A stretch of 64,000 nucleotides of DNA from the NCBI RefSeq assembly GCF_023053635.1, contig NC_086182.1, forward strand, positions 5,791,001-5,855,000. Reading direction: 5' to 3'. Each line of letters begins with the position of its first letter. Position 1 is the stretch's first letter. The stretch is from Elgaria multicarinata webbii (Eukaryota; Chordata; Lepidosauria; Squamata; Anguidae). This document shows positions 45,701 to 57,700 of the stretch, piece by piece. Below the pieces are notes generated by a model. The model did no database searches. It had not been told where the DNA came from and worked only from the letters and a program-made list of their open reading frames with translations. Both the position numbers and the translations under genes were made by a program.

Positions 45701-48700
45701 TGTTTCGTTAGTTTTGCACGTGGGTTGCTTGTTTGTGCCCTAACTCTCAGGTCTGTACATTGCCATGTGTTTGGTTTTTAAAACTGATGGTTTTTTGGGG
45801 GGTCACTTTACAATGCTTGAAGAGGGGATGAAGGGCCAGGGCTGAAGCTTAGTGTTGCAGCGCAAGTTTTATAGGCAGAAAATCATCCAAGTCCCTCCTC
45901 CAGGTGCCTCCTCCGAGCGAGGCTTGGAAAGTGGCAGCAAGGGAGAGGGCCTTCTCTGGGGTGGCCCCCTGATTACGGAACCATCTCCCCAATGAGGCCT
46001 GCCTGGGGCCAACACAGGTATCAGCAGCAGGTTAAGACCTTCCTCTTCTGTCAGGCATTTGGCAGCACATGGTGAGGTTTTAATCAGGTCTTGATTTTTT
46101 TTCTTATTGTTGCTTGTTTAAATTGCGTTTCGGTGTATGTGTGTGCTCTGTCTGTTTATATGTTTGTATGTAAATGGTTTTTATAAAGTATTTTTAAGGT
46201 TTTAATCCAGAGAGCTTTGGCTATTGGGCGGTATAGAAATATAATACTGTAAATAGATGAAATGAACAAAATCCCAGGTTCATTTCCAGCAACTGTTTGG
46301 AGATGTCTGGAACTGAAGATCCCCCTCTCTAAGGCCCTGGAGAGCCACTGCCAGTCAGTGTAGAACCAGGGTGAGTAGAAGTTAGAACTCCGGATCTGTG
46401 GACTTCAACTCCCAGTCTTCCAGCATGGCTAATAGTCAGGAATGCTGAGAGCTGAAGTCCCAAACCTTTGGAGAACTACTTCCTGCCCATCCCTCGTATA
46501 TATCGTTCTTCCCCAGCTGGGTGCCTCCAGATGTATTGGATACGACCCTATGACCCACATCCAGCATAGGCATACTGGCTGTGGGTGATGGGACTTGTAG
46601 TCCAGCACATCTGGAGGGCCCCAGATTGGGGAAAGCTGGTGTAGCCATCACAGCGGTAGATGTATCAATGGTCTGACTTGCTATAAAGCAGCTTCTCAAA
46701 TCCTGTGGTGTCTTGAATAGCGCGCCTCGTCCCAGCAACGTATGACTTTACATGCTCCCTTTCCAGGTTTTGGAGAAGACCAATTGGATTTTCTGTCTCC
46801 AGCACCCACATGTTTGAGGACTACTGGCCAAGCATTTAGAATGCCGCATATTCTTCACTTAAGGGTTGAGGCACATGTATACCCCCAAGATGTATCAGTT
46901 TTAGACCTCTTTAAGTGCCATGGCTCCCCCCAAAGGCTTGTGGGTATTGTAGTTTGGTGAAGGTGCAGGAAATTGTCCACTGGAGATTTCTTCGGAGCCA
47001 GACCATCAGTCCATCCACCCAGTAGGGATGTTGGAAAAATCCGCAACGGAATCAAATGTGTTCGGATTGCAATGAATCCGATCCGCGGATCCCACAGCGG
47101 ACCAGCTTTCCCCAAGTTGTGTGGTTTCCACGGAATTAGGCTAAAAATATACATTTTCTTGGTCAGCTAAAGCATGAAAATGTGCATGGGGTGGGATTTG
47201 TGAATTTGCGCAAATGCTAAATTGCTCAAGTGCAGGACTTGGGGAAAAATCAGTTTCTGTCCATGATTGGAAGGCAGAACCAAAGGCACCTGGCATTCCA
47301 TGAAACACAGACGGAACGGCCTTTCCAAAATCCGCACATCGTTACTATCAGAATTCCCTACTTTGTGTGGTGTTGGCTTTCCTGGAAATCCAGGCAAAGA
47401 ACGCTCTTTGCCATCCTTGGTGCTCAGGATCCTTCTGAGAGCAGATGGGGGCGGGGGGCAGTAATCCTGCATCCTTCTTCGCACAAGGTTGGTGCCCTCC
47501 CACTGAGCTACCGCTAGAGTCTTGCTCAAACGACATAGACCTGTTTATGTCTGTAGCAGCGCCTGCCGTTGTCCTTTGTGTGGGTGGGCTAGCTCTTGCT
47601 GGAGTCCTCCAAAAGTTTGCACTGCTGCCGGGCCGCGTTTCCAGCTTGGCTGTGCAGGGTTTCAGCGGCATCCAACAGCACCTTCTGCGCTCCTCCACTG
47701 AAATTGGTGAGTGCTTGACCGTGGGCCATTTCCCCCTCAGGAATCTCCAGCCACGAAGCCAGAGGGCCCCTCCGAGGCTGAGGAGAAGAGCCCTGCGGAG
47801 GAGTCCGGAGACGAGCAGACACCGAGCAGCGCGAAAGAGGAGGAGCAGACTTTCCTCGTCAACCTCTACAAGTTCATGAAGGAACGTCACACGCCCATCG
47901 AGAGGGTGCCTCATCTTGGCTTCAAGCAGAGTATGTCCTTTGCCTTCTTTTACGGGGAGCCCCCCTGCATTTTCAGATATCCTCTTCCTCCTTCAGGGTG
48001 TGTGTGTATGTATGAGGGCCGGCTCTGCCGTTAGGCAGAATGAGGTGGTTGCCTCAGGCGGCAGATGCTGGGAGGTGGCAGCAACGCGATGGCAGAGAGA
48101 GCTCTTCACCCTGCGGCCTCCCTGTGCCCTCTGAACTAGCCTGGTGTGTTCAGATGCAGTGGAAGATGATGTCCCAGGTTCTGTGTCGAAGACAGAGTTT
48201 TCTTCCTCTCCAGTCAGCTTTTGTACATGGAACGGGTGGGGTGGAGTGGTGGCATCTTGTTCTTCACCTCAGCTAGTGAAATGTCTGGGCCAGCTCTGGT
48301 GTGTGTGTATTTGTGAGGATGGATGTAATATTGAAGACACTTACAGGCACTCGTGCCATGGTAGCTGGCCACATCACGAGGCACACTCATGCTTAATGGT
48401 GCCATTTTGAGTGGCTTGCAGATTTTTAATCCTTTTGTCCCCAAACCTCTTTCCCCCAGCTTATTTTGTAGTTTGTGGTCAGGCCTGATCAAATGCCCAT
48501 GTCTTGCTAAGAAAGCGCACACCTGTCCCCGAGCAATGCTATCCCTCAGACAGGTGATCCTGTCCCTTCCTTCGAGGATAGGGATGTGGGGAATGCTAAC
48601 ACAGGGGAGAGAGAGGTGTGTTTCACCTGGAAAGTGGAACGCCCGCCCTCCAGATTGAATGGGTGATCGCTTAGGGCAGGTCTGCCTGTGTTTGTGCATT

Positions 48701-51700
48701 GCTTGATTGCTTATAGCGAACAGGTGATGTGAAAACAGAAGGTTTTTTTCTCTCTCCTCTGCTCTAACCCACTGCATCTCTTTGCAGCCATAAGGACTAG
48801 CAGCTTATTCAAATCAAATGTTGGATTCTTGAGAAGCCGGGTTCTGCACCTAGACCTACATTCTTCTGTTTTTCTGTGCTTCCATGGAAATGCAGCACCT
48901 CTTACAGGCTGCACTTATGCCAAAGATCTTTATTGTGTCTTGCTACTCTAATTCCCTCTTTCTTTCTTCCTTTTAGTTAACCTATTTAAGATCTACAAAG
49001 TTGTGGAAAAGCTGGGAGCCTACGAACTGGTAAGGAAAAAGAACTTCTGCCTTACTATTTATTTATTTATTTATTTATTACATTTCTATACCGCCCAATA
49101 GCCGGAGCTCTCTGGGCAGTTCACAAAAATTAAAAACATTCAAAGTATAAAACAACACTATAAAACCATAATATAAAATACAATATAAAAGCTCAACCAG
49201 ATAAAAACAGCAGCAATGCAAAATTACAAATTTAAAACACCAAGTTAAAATTTATTTATAGACTGTTAAAATGCTGGGAGAATAAAAAGGTCTTCACCTG
49301 GCGTCTAAAAGCATATAACGCAGGTGCCAAGCGAACCTCCTTAGGGAGCTCATTCCACAGCCGGGGTGCTAGAAGCGAGGTTGACACTTGTAGAAAACCT
49401 CTCCTAAAAATGTTTCGTAATTTTCAGTTTCCTTTCTGGAAAATGGGCGGAATAAAACTTTAAGGCTGGTGTTATGCCAACGTAAGTGGCACTTTGCAGA
49501 ATAGGAAAAGCAAGAAACAAAACCAAAACCTGTTTGTAAGCCCCAAGGAGCTTACAAACCAAATATCATGCGAGCAAAATCTGTGAAAGACAGTAGAGCA
49601 GTTTGCGAACGGGCCATGCAAGGGCTGACACGCTGATACTGGGCCCGATTTGGGGCACGCTCCAGTTAGGGTAGCAGGAAGGTGCTTTCGTTCCTCAGCC
49701 CAAGAAACTGAGAATAATAATATAGTGCAAAACTGCCCGACCTGTGATGCATCATTCCAAATGTCAAACACCCAACGCAGCACCCCAGCCCTGTGTGCGA
49801 CGGTCCCTTAGGGCCTGCTGCCTGCCTACATCTGAAAAAGCGAGGTGTTATTGAGCTTCGGGCAGGCTGTGGTGCAGGGCTGTGTTCCACCCGGTGGGTC
49901 ACGGAGGCCAAAGGTCATGTCTTTATCTTGGAAAGATTTACATCGCCCTAGAAAGGTAGGATAGCATTCCACTCACCCCACCCCCCAATATTGCAGATGG
50001 GATTGGGGGTGTTGCCTGAGCCCCTGGGCACAATCAGGGCTCAGGTAAGATTTGAACTGGGGACGTCCCGACCGACCTTTTCGCTGCTGTGCTTTGCCCA
50101 GGTGTTAAGTTCATCAGAGGAGGGCCTTCTCTGTACTGCTCCAGTAAGAGAGATACATTAAACACCTGCAAAAAGAGGGGGCTTTCTCTGTGGTGGCTCC
50201 CAACTCTGGGATGCCCAGACCCGCGAGACCTACCTGGGGCCAATGCTGGACTCTTTTTGGTGCAAGGTGAAACCCTTTTTAATTGTACAGGCATTTGAAA
50301 ACAAGCCATTTTAAAATATAGTTTTAGATTCAAGTTTGTGCCTTTTTACCTGATTGAAATAGTTTCATGCTTTTTGATCCGTTTGCTGGGGGAGGAGTTT
50401 GATGCTGAGTTCGTGCTGCGGGGCCCGACTTGATTTGTAGCAAGTCGGGCCACCTTGTGCGTTTTCTGGGAATTTTGCACTTTTTTTTAAGGTACTGCAA
50501 TGTCTGCAAATTACGGCTGGAATTTCTGTAATTTGCACAGATTGCTTAGAAATGTATGCAAATTGCAGAACCTTAAAAAATGCAAAACATTTTCCAGAGT
50601 TTTGGGAGCAGCCTGCAGATCAGCTTGCAGATGCAAAGCGAGTAGTACATGCCACGGAACTCCATTGAGACAAAAAGAGACTGCTGGCTCCAGTGTCAGT
50701 GGGACGGTGAATCCGCTCCAGGTTTCAGTCAGAACCAGCACCTTGGCTAGCTCCTTTAGAGTTCTGGCTAAAACCTGGAGTGGATTCACTGGCCCACTGA
50801 CCACCTCGGTGTTTTGTATTTGTGTTGTACCCCGCCTCGATCCAGAGGGAGAGGTGGGTACGAAATAAATAAATAAATGTATTATTATTACTATTACCTT
50901 GGATAGCTTCTTTAGAGTTCATTTCCCCACTGATATCGGAGCCACTGGCCTCCATTGTTACACACTTCATCTGGAGGCAGTGAGAGGATTTAAAACTTGA
51001 TGCCTCTTACAGTCAAGATTCACCCGCCCCACTGACATCGGAGCCACCAGCCATGATTTGGCGGCAGAACAGATGGTGGGAGAAATGCCCCGGGTCAATC
51101 TCCAGTTAAACGGAGCCCCGTTAGGAGGGCCCAGTGGGACCTAGATGGTCAAGAGGCCGACCGAAAGGCTGCCCCGTTGGTTCCGCCAGTGCGCCTCCAT
51201 GATTACAAACAGCATTTTGCATCTCCAACCTCGGATGTTTCCTCTCCTCGCTTCCTTCCTCCTATCAAGAGATTCGGACCCTACTGCTTCCATTCCGCCC
51301 CCTCTCTTTTCCAGTTGTGAATGTTTCTGCATTCTTCTGGCCAGTTCTCCTTCACCTCAAGTTTGCCTCTCAGGGCTTCACCTGCTGCTGCTCCTTCTTC
51401 TAGGTCACGGGAAGACGTCTTTGGAAGAACGTGTATGACATGTTGGGGGGCAGCCCGGGGAGCACCAGCGCTGCCACCTGCACCCGCAGGCATTACGAGA
51501 GGTACGGCGTCTTCCTGCTCGGTTTGCACCAGTCCTGCCGAGGAAGGAGGAGGGACAGGAGGCTTCTGTTTGGGACTGGGGTGGGGTGTCTGGGAAAGGC
51601 GATGGGTCCAAACATTTCCCCAAGGGGAAATACTCAGATTTTGTTCTTGGACGGAATGCTTTAAGTGGATTCCTGCATTGACCCGGGGGTTGGACTCGAT

Positions 51701-54700
51701 GGCCTTATAGGCCCCTTCCAACTCTGCTATTCTGTGATTCTATGATTCTACAAATGAATAAAGCCTTGAGTCAAATACCGTTTTAATCAGCAGATCAATC
51801 AACGGATGCTTTAAAGAGCAAACCTATGGCTCCTGGGCGAGCGTCCCAGAGATGGCTCAGAAAACCCCTTCCTAGGTCAGAGACAGCACTCGGAAGAGGG
51901 AGTCTGAAACCTATTTATTTATTTATTGTATTTGTTGCATTTTTATACCGCCCAATAGCCGAAGCTCCCTGGGCGGTTCACAAAAATTAAAACCATTCAA
52001 AGTATAAAACAAACAGTATAAAAACATGATATGAAATACAATATCAAAGCACAACCAGGGTAAAATCAGCAGCAGTGCAGAAATACAAATTTAAAACAGC
52101 AAAGTTAAAATTGAATTTATAGACCGTTAAAATGCTGAGAGAATAAAAAGGTCTTCACCTGGCGTCTGAAAGCATATAACATAGGTGCCAAGCGAACTTC
52201 TTTAGGGAGCTCATTCCACAGCCGGGGGGCCACAGCAGAGAAGGCCCTGCTCCTGGTAGCCGCCTGCCTCACTTCCTTTGGCAGGGGCTCGCGGAGAAGG
52301 ACCCCTGAGGATGACCTTAGGATCCGGGCAGGTACGTATGGGAGGAGGCGTTCTTTCAGATAGCCTAGCCCCAAACCTACCCCCTGAGCTCTCGCAGCTG
52401 GCGTGGAGAGAACCCTGTGGACCGTTTGGCCGAGGTCAGGAAATCCGAGGTCGGAAAATCAGTCTTGGAGAAGGGAAAAGGGGCGTTCTGGTGGGTAGGG
52501 GTGGGGGTAGGTGTTGTGGAGACCACAGACCGGGATATGATTTCTCCTGAGCCTCCTCCAGCCTCCTTTCGTCTGCCTCCAAAGCACCCTTTCTGGATGG
52601 GCCGAAAAGCAGATCAGAAGATGGAGAGGCAAATATCAACTCTGCCGTTCTTCCCACCCTGCTGGTTTCAGCCCGGCTAGATCTAGGAAACTCACACTCC
52701 TCCTAGTTCGGGGCCTTCCAAGCAGCGAGGACGTGGTCCGTAGGATTGCGCCCTTAGTTGGTGAATAGGTTTGTAGGCGTGTTAATGTATGAATGAAGAC
52801 AGTTTTTAGTGGTGGGTTTGCGAATTTTGTGCTCATTTTCAGGTTGCTTTGCTTCTGGTGGGTGTTACACTATTAGTGATTTGAAAAGGAACTTACTGCA
52901 GAGGCCCGCGGTCTCTGAAAATCAATAGTTTTGGTTGATGAGATTGGAGGCCTCCTCCAACATCTCCTGGCAACATGCTGATTTTGATTTAAATGGAATT
53001 AACTGCTCAGTTCAAACGAAGCTGGCGGCTCTCCGAGAAAAAGGACGCAGAAGCATCTCGTTTTGGCTTGTTCTGCTTTTGGCATCTTTTGTTTTGATTT
53101 CAAGATTAGGAGGTTTTATAGCGTTTCGGTTTTCTTTTGGCAAGGAAATAGATGTTAGCGGAAAGAGAAAAGTGGGTGAAAGAAAGGGTGGGATTATACC
53201 AAAACGGGGGTTTCCGCTGGACCACTTTGGACCAGTGGAGGCAGGTGGCTCAGATGTCAGTGGGGTGGTAGATCCGCTCCGGGTTTCCAAGGGGCTTCTG
53301 GGGCCCTTTAAGGCCCCCACTGGCATGGGGGTGCGGAAGAGAGAAACCCATTTTCCCCAAGGCTGTAGAAATTGCATATTTTCTCTCTTCACTCTGGCAT
53401 TAGAGTGGCGGCAGAAAACATGCAATTTCTGCAGCCTTGGGGAAATTACGTATTTCCCCCTGTTGCGTTAATGGTGACTGCCATTAACACAGCAGGGGAA
53501 AAGGACAAAGGGGGCATAGGTCAGGGCGGAACTGTACCCAACCGCTCTTGGAAGCTTGGGAAAGGTTGGGCATGGGCCTGCCCCGGTACTGGGTGTGTCC
53601 GCCGGGGCCTGTGTGGGCCCAACGCAGGGGCCTCCACTGCCCTCGTGGGCCCAGGCGGATTTTCGCCTCAACGGCAGCTGCCCCGTTGGCTGATTCCGTG
53701 TGAAATTTCTCAACCGTGGATTTGCGGAGAACAAGCCTGCGTTGTTGTGGCGTGGAGCCATTTCAGTGTCTTGCTTTCAATTAGTGGGATGAAGATTCCG
53801 GGAAGCTTTTCTGGGCCACGGCTTCTTAGCTCACGGGCTTGGCATTTGCTTTGCAGGCTGGTCCTTCCGTACGTACGGCACCTGAAAGGCGAAGACGACA
53901 AACCCCTGCCCCCCATCAAGCCCCGGAAGCAGTACAAGGTGTCGAAGGAGTCGAAAGGGGACCAAGGGAGTGGCGGGGCGGAGAAGAAGAGAGCAAAGAA
54001 GGAGAAGCTGAGGGACCAGGTAAGGCATGCTCACCCAGGTATTTGGGGGGTGGGGGGGTTCAGGTGCGCAAACCTCCAGGTGGTTTGGATGTTGGGAACG
54101 GTAACCCCTTCCCTGTGATTTTTATTGATTCTGGCAATATTAAAAGCCAACAAACAAGTAAAAGTTTGAACACTTTTGGGGCTTGACTGCCCTCTGGTGG
54201 CTGACCAGGAATAAAAGCAAAAGCAAGGGGAGGAATACCGTATTTCTTCGATTCTAAGACACACTTTTTCCCCTAAATAAACAGCTCTAAAAATGGAGTG
54301 CGTCTTAGAATCGATGGTGTCTTAGAATCGAAGCAATATGGTAGATGCAAAAAGACTCTATCCTATTAAAAAAGAGTCTGAAACATCCATTCTCTCTAGC
54401 TTTATTGCTTTTAGAAAGCTGAGCAAGCAGGGCTTTATAAGATTGCATTGCAGGCTGATTGGGGCCTACAGCGCGCCCCGTGCAGCTCCGGCCCTCGTCA
54501 GCCGCGCCGGGAAGACACGCGGCTCCAAGAGTCAGGAGGCTCACCCCCCCCCAGCACCGGGTCCCCCCCCCCCCCACAGCCGCTGCGCTGGGAAGTGCGC
54601 GTCCCGCCTGGAACTCCTCACGCCCGCGGAAAAACCTGTGCCCAGAGGCTAGAGAAGTGCTGCTCCACCGAAGCTGCTCTCACGCGGCAGCTTCAGCTCC

Positions 54701-57700
54701 AGCCGTCTCTCTCCTCCTCGTGCAGGCAGGCCTCCAAAAGAGGAAGTTCCTGCAGCCACCGCGAGCCGTGCAAGCGAAGAGGAGCTGGGAGGGAAAGTGC
54801 CTGGTTTTTTGCTTGCCCCTAAGCCCCTCCCAGCCCAGTGGCACCAAAACCCAGCTCTTTCTAAGATATTTCTAAGAAATTTCTAAGAAATTCTACTCAT
54901 AAAAGATATTCTAAGAATTTTTTTTTTCTTAGAGTCAAAGCTTTTTTTTTCTGTTGGTGGTACTGAAATTAGTGTGCGCCTTAGAATCGATGGCCTCTTA
55001 CAATCGAAGAAATACGGTATAACCATATTTAGTTGGTGGCCTTACCCAATATTTATTTATATATTTATTTAATTTATTTACATTATTTATATGCCGCTCC
55101 CTAAAAGGTGTCGGAGTGGTAAACACCAAATAGAATAAAAAATAAAATAAAATAAAGCTCCATATTGTAAAAGAACAAATATTTCTTTTAAATCGTTAAA
55201 TAATCCTTAGGGGTGCATGGATTATGTAGAGCCTATTCCGTCTGCATTTCGTGCATTGCGAGCTGCCTTTTATTCTGTTGTCCACTCATTGACGGAATTG
55301 GATTTTTTTTCCAGTTTCCCAAATTTCCCCAAATTCACATTTGTGAAAATTTAGACTTTAGAAAATGTGCGGATCCTCCAAAAATGTGCATTTTTTGCTT
55401 TCGTCTATTCAGTTTCAGTTGGTGTTTTTTGTTTCATGTATTTTTCTATGACTAAAAATTCGCGTAAAATTCCGGAAATGAAAAAAAGTGCCCCCGCGAG
55501 ACTTAGGAGAAGCCGGTTTGCTATGGAATCTACAGGTTAGATTCATAGAAGACCAAACTCATTTGATTGCCTTACGACTTCCTCTGATATCCCTAACAAC
55601 AAAGCTAAGCAAAGGAGTGGGGGGGGGGGTCAAAAGGAAGGGGCCCAAGTGGACTCCCCGGTCCCAAGCCTAATTCATCAGGCCATCTCCTAATAACTCT
55701 TCCATGCTTTGGGGTGGGAATCCAAGCCAAGCGGTTTGGATCAGAGGTGGGCAGACGCTTCGTTTGTGAGGTTTCCGGTTTTTTGCCAGGGCCTTGAAAC
55801 TCACCAGCCAGAGACAAGTCGCTCGTGGGGTGTGCAGAGCCTGTCACAATATATGCAGATGCAGAATTATATGCAGATATATGCGGATATACAAATAGTT
55901 TCTAGCCTAGGCAAACCTGTTTTAGATGCACAGTCCTGTGGTTGTTTGTCATGGGGAGATCAGTGCCGGGATAGTCTTTGTATCCCAAGTGGGGTGAAAC
56001 CTGCTGGGATGGGAAAAGGAGTCCAATTTTCCTGCTCTATGCAGATAAGCGGAAGCAGTGGAGGCTGGTGGCTTGGATTTCGGTGGTCCTGTGATTCCAT
56101 TCTGGGTTTCAGTCAGAACCAGGCAGAACTGTGAAGGAACTCAGAACCTTTGATATAGCTCCTTTAGAGTTCTGGCTGGTTCCGGCCGAAACCCAGAATG
56201 GAATCGCAGCCCCACCGAAATCCGAGCCACCAGCCTCTCCTGAGTGGAAGCACCAATTTCACCCCATGTTGCCTCCCCCTGTCTGGACAATGCCTCTCCC
56301 AGCCCCCACCTGTATGGTGAGCCTCTTTTTCATTGCAGGTTCTGCCGGAGACGCTGAAGCCTGATCCCGTCTCGGCCCCCAAGCCTGCCGGTGGCATTGA
56401 GCAGCCTCAGCCCCACGAGCAAGCCGAGGGCCGCCTCCCCCTTCCAAATGGCCGGGAGGTGCCCGAGAGCCAGCCCCTGGATGGCTGCCATGGCAACTGC
56501 AGGGCCCACGGCTGCTCTGAGGCCTACAAGCGGCTCTTCTCCAGCTTCTACTTCAAGGGGAACCACGGCATCATGTCACCCTTGGCCAAGAAGAAGCTGC
56601 TGGCTCAGGTGAGCAAGGACGAGTCCTTATACTGCCACGAGAAGCACCTCAGCCACTGCCCGGAATACACGAAGATCCGAATCCGAGACAGCCCTGGCTC
56701 GGACCCAGAGGCCGGTCCCAAGAATCCACTGGTCGGTCACCACCACCAGGAGACGCAGAAGCCGGGGCCGGAAGCAGATGCCTCCAGAGGCCCGGCAGGT
56801 TCCTCCCAGGTCTCGAAAGCCAATGAAGGAATGCCAAAGGTGTATCCGAGCCCCAGGGAGAGCCAGATGCCTCAGAAGGCAGACAGTGGAAGCTCTGTGG
56901 GTCTCCCGTCACCGGGCCCACTTATCTTCCGAGGCTATTTCCACACATCCAGAAGTGATGTCATGAAGCCCAAGAGCTGCCATCCTCTCCGAGGGCCCGT
57001 AGAATACTATCCTGGTTTCACGGACTTCTCAGAGTCCTGCTCTGCCTATCAGCCGCCCGGGAAGGATGCGCTGTTGGGCAGCCTGCCTCAGAACAAGCAG
57101 GAGGTCTCGGAAGACCAGCCCGAAGACCTCCGCCGGAAGCCGAGTCAGCCCCTGCCCTGCTGGAGAGGGGACGCCCCTCCGTCCTCGGCCTTCCAGATAA
57201 GCAGCCCTGGCGGGAAGAGAGGCTCCTCCCCTTTCCCGCACGCCAAGGTCTCTTGGGTGCCCCCTGTGGCCAACCTGGCGAAGGTCAGTCCGCAGGTCCC
57301 AAAGAACGGAGGTCCGCCCATTCCTCAAGGCCAGGCCGGTGGCTCGGGTCCGAAGAAGCGAGCCTCGGAAGAGGACTCCTTCCTGCACGGCAAGAAGCTG
57401 AAGGCCGTTTCCCCCTTCGTCAAGGAAGTGGAATCCAACAGTGGGCGGGAGCGGAGTGGTTCCCCGGGCGGCCAGGCCGGACTGGCAAAGCCCAAGGCGA
57501 CGGTGCCAACTTCGGGATTCCCCGTTGCTCCCGTGCCTCAGGTTCAGGACATGTACAAAGGGACAATGCTGCGACTCCCCGTGAACTTCGGCAGCCCGGG
57601 GGAGCATTTAAAGGGACAGCCGCCCTCGCTGGTCCCGTCTCTATCCATCAGCCCTTTTATTATCCCCGCCTTTCCGACCCCGTTACTGACTGCGTCCGTT

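Larger units (their letters stand above)
37618..47740 (+). other. ARID5A: ARID5A intron 2 (10.1 kb)
   Basis: Bounded by GTGAGT and CCCCCTCAG. Contains family G MITEs, CR1 and L2 fragments, two large palindromes near 42 kb and 43 kb, and a family B copy. 38510-38760 is AT-rich with ATGCATTTTTG-type strings and 38760-39960 has scattered inverted AACCATGG/GGTTTG motifs, probably an old DNA transposon. No extra exon recognised. Confidence 0.75.
49030..51403 (+). other. ARID5A: ARID5A intron 4 (2.4 kb)
   Basis: GTAAGG to TTCTAG. Holds an L2 fragment starting about 25 bases after the donor, a second L2 fragment on the opposite strand, and a cluster of family B MITE pieces. No extra exon recognised. 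Confidence 0.75.
51502..53856 (+). other. ARID5A: ARID5A intron 5 (2.4 kb)
   Basis: GTACGG to TTTGCAG. Contains a CR1 tail on the + strand, an L2 fragment on the - strand and a half family B unit with an adjoining hairpin. No extra exon recognised. Confidence 0.75.
54020..56338 (+). other. ARID5A: ARID5A intron 6 (2.3 kb)
   Basis: GTAAGG to CATTGCAG. Holds two mariner-like MITE ends (54238-54341 and 54870-55017) around a CpG-rich block at 54440-54800, an L2-like tail near 55050 and a complete family B MITE. No extra exon recognised. Confidence 0.75.

Noticed and set aside
47348-47914. 188-codon minus-strand frame opposite ARID5A exon 3
   Set aside because: Antisense shadow of a GC-rich exon and its flank.
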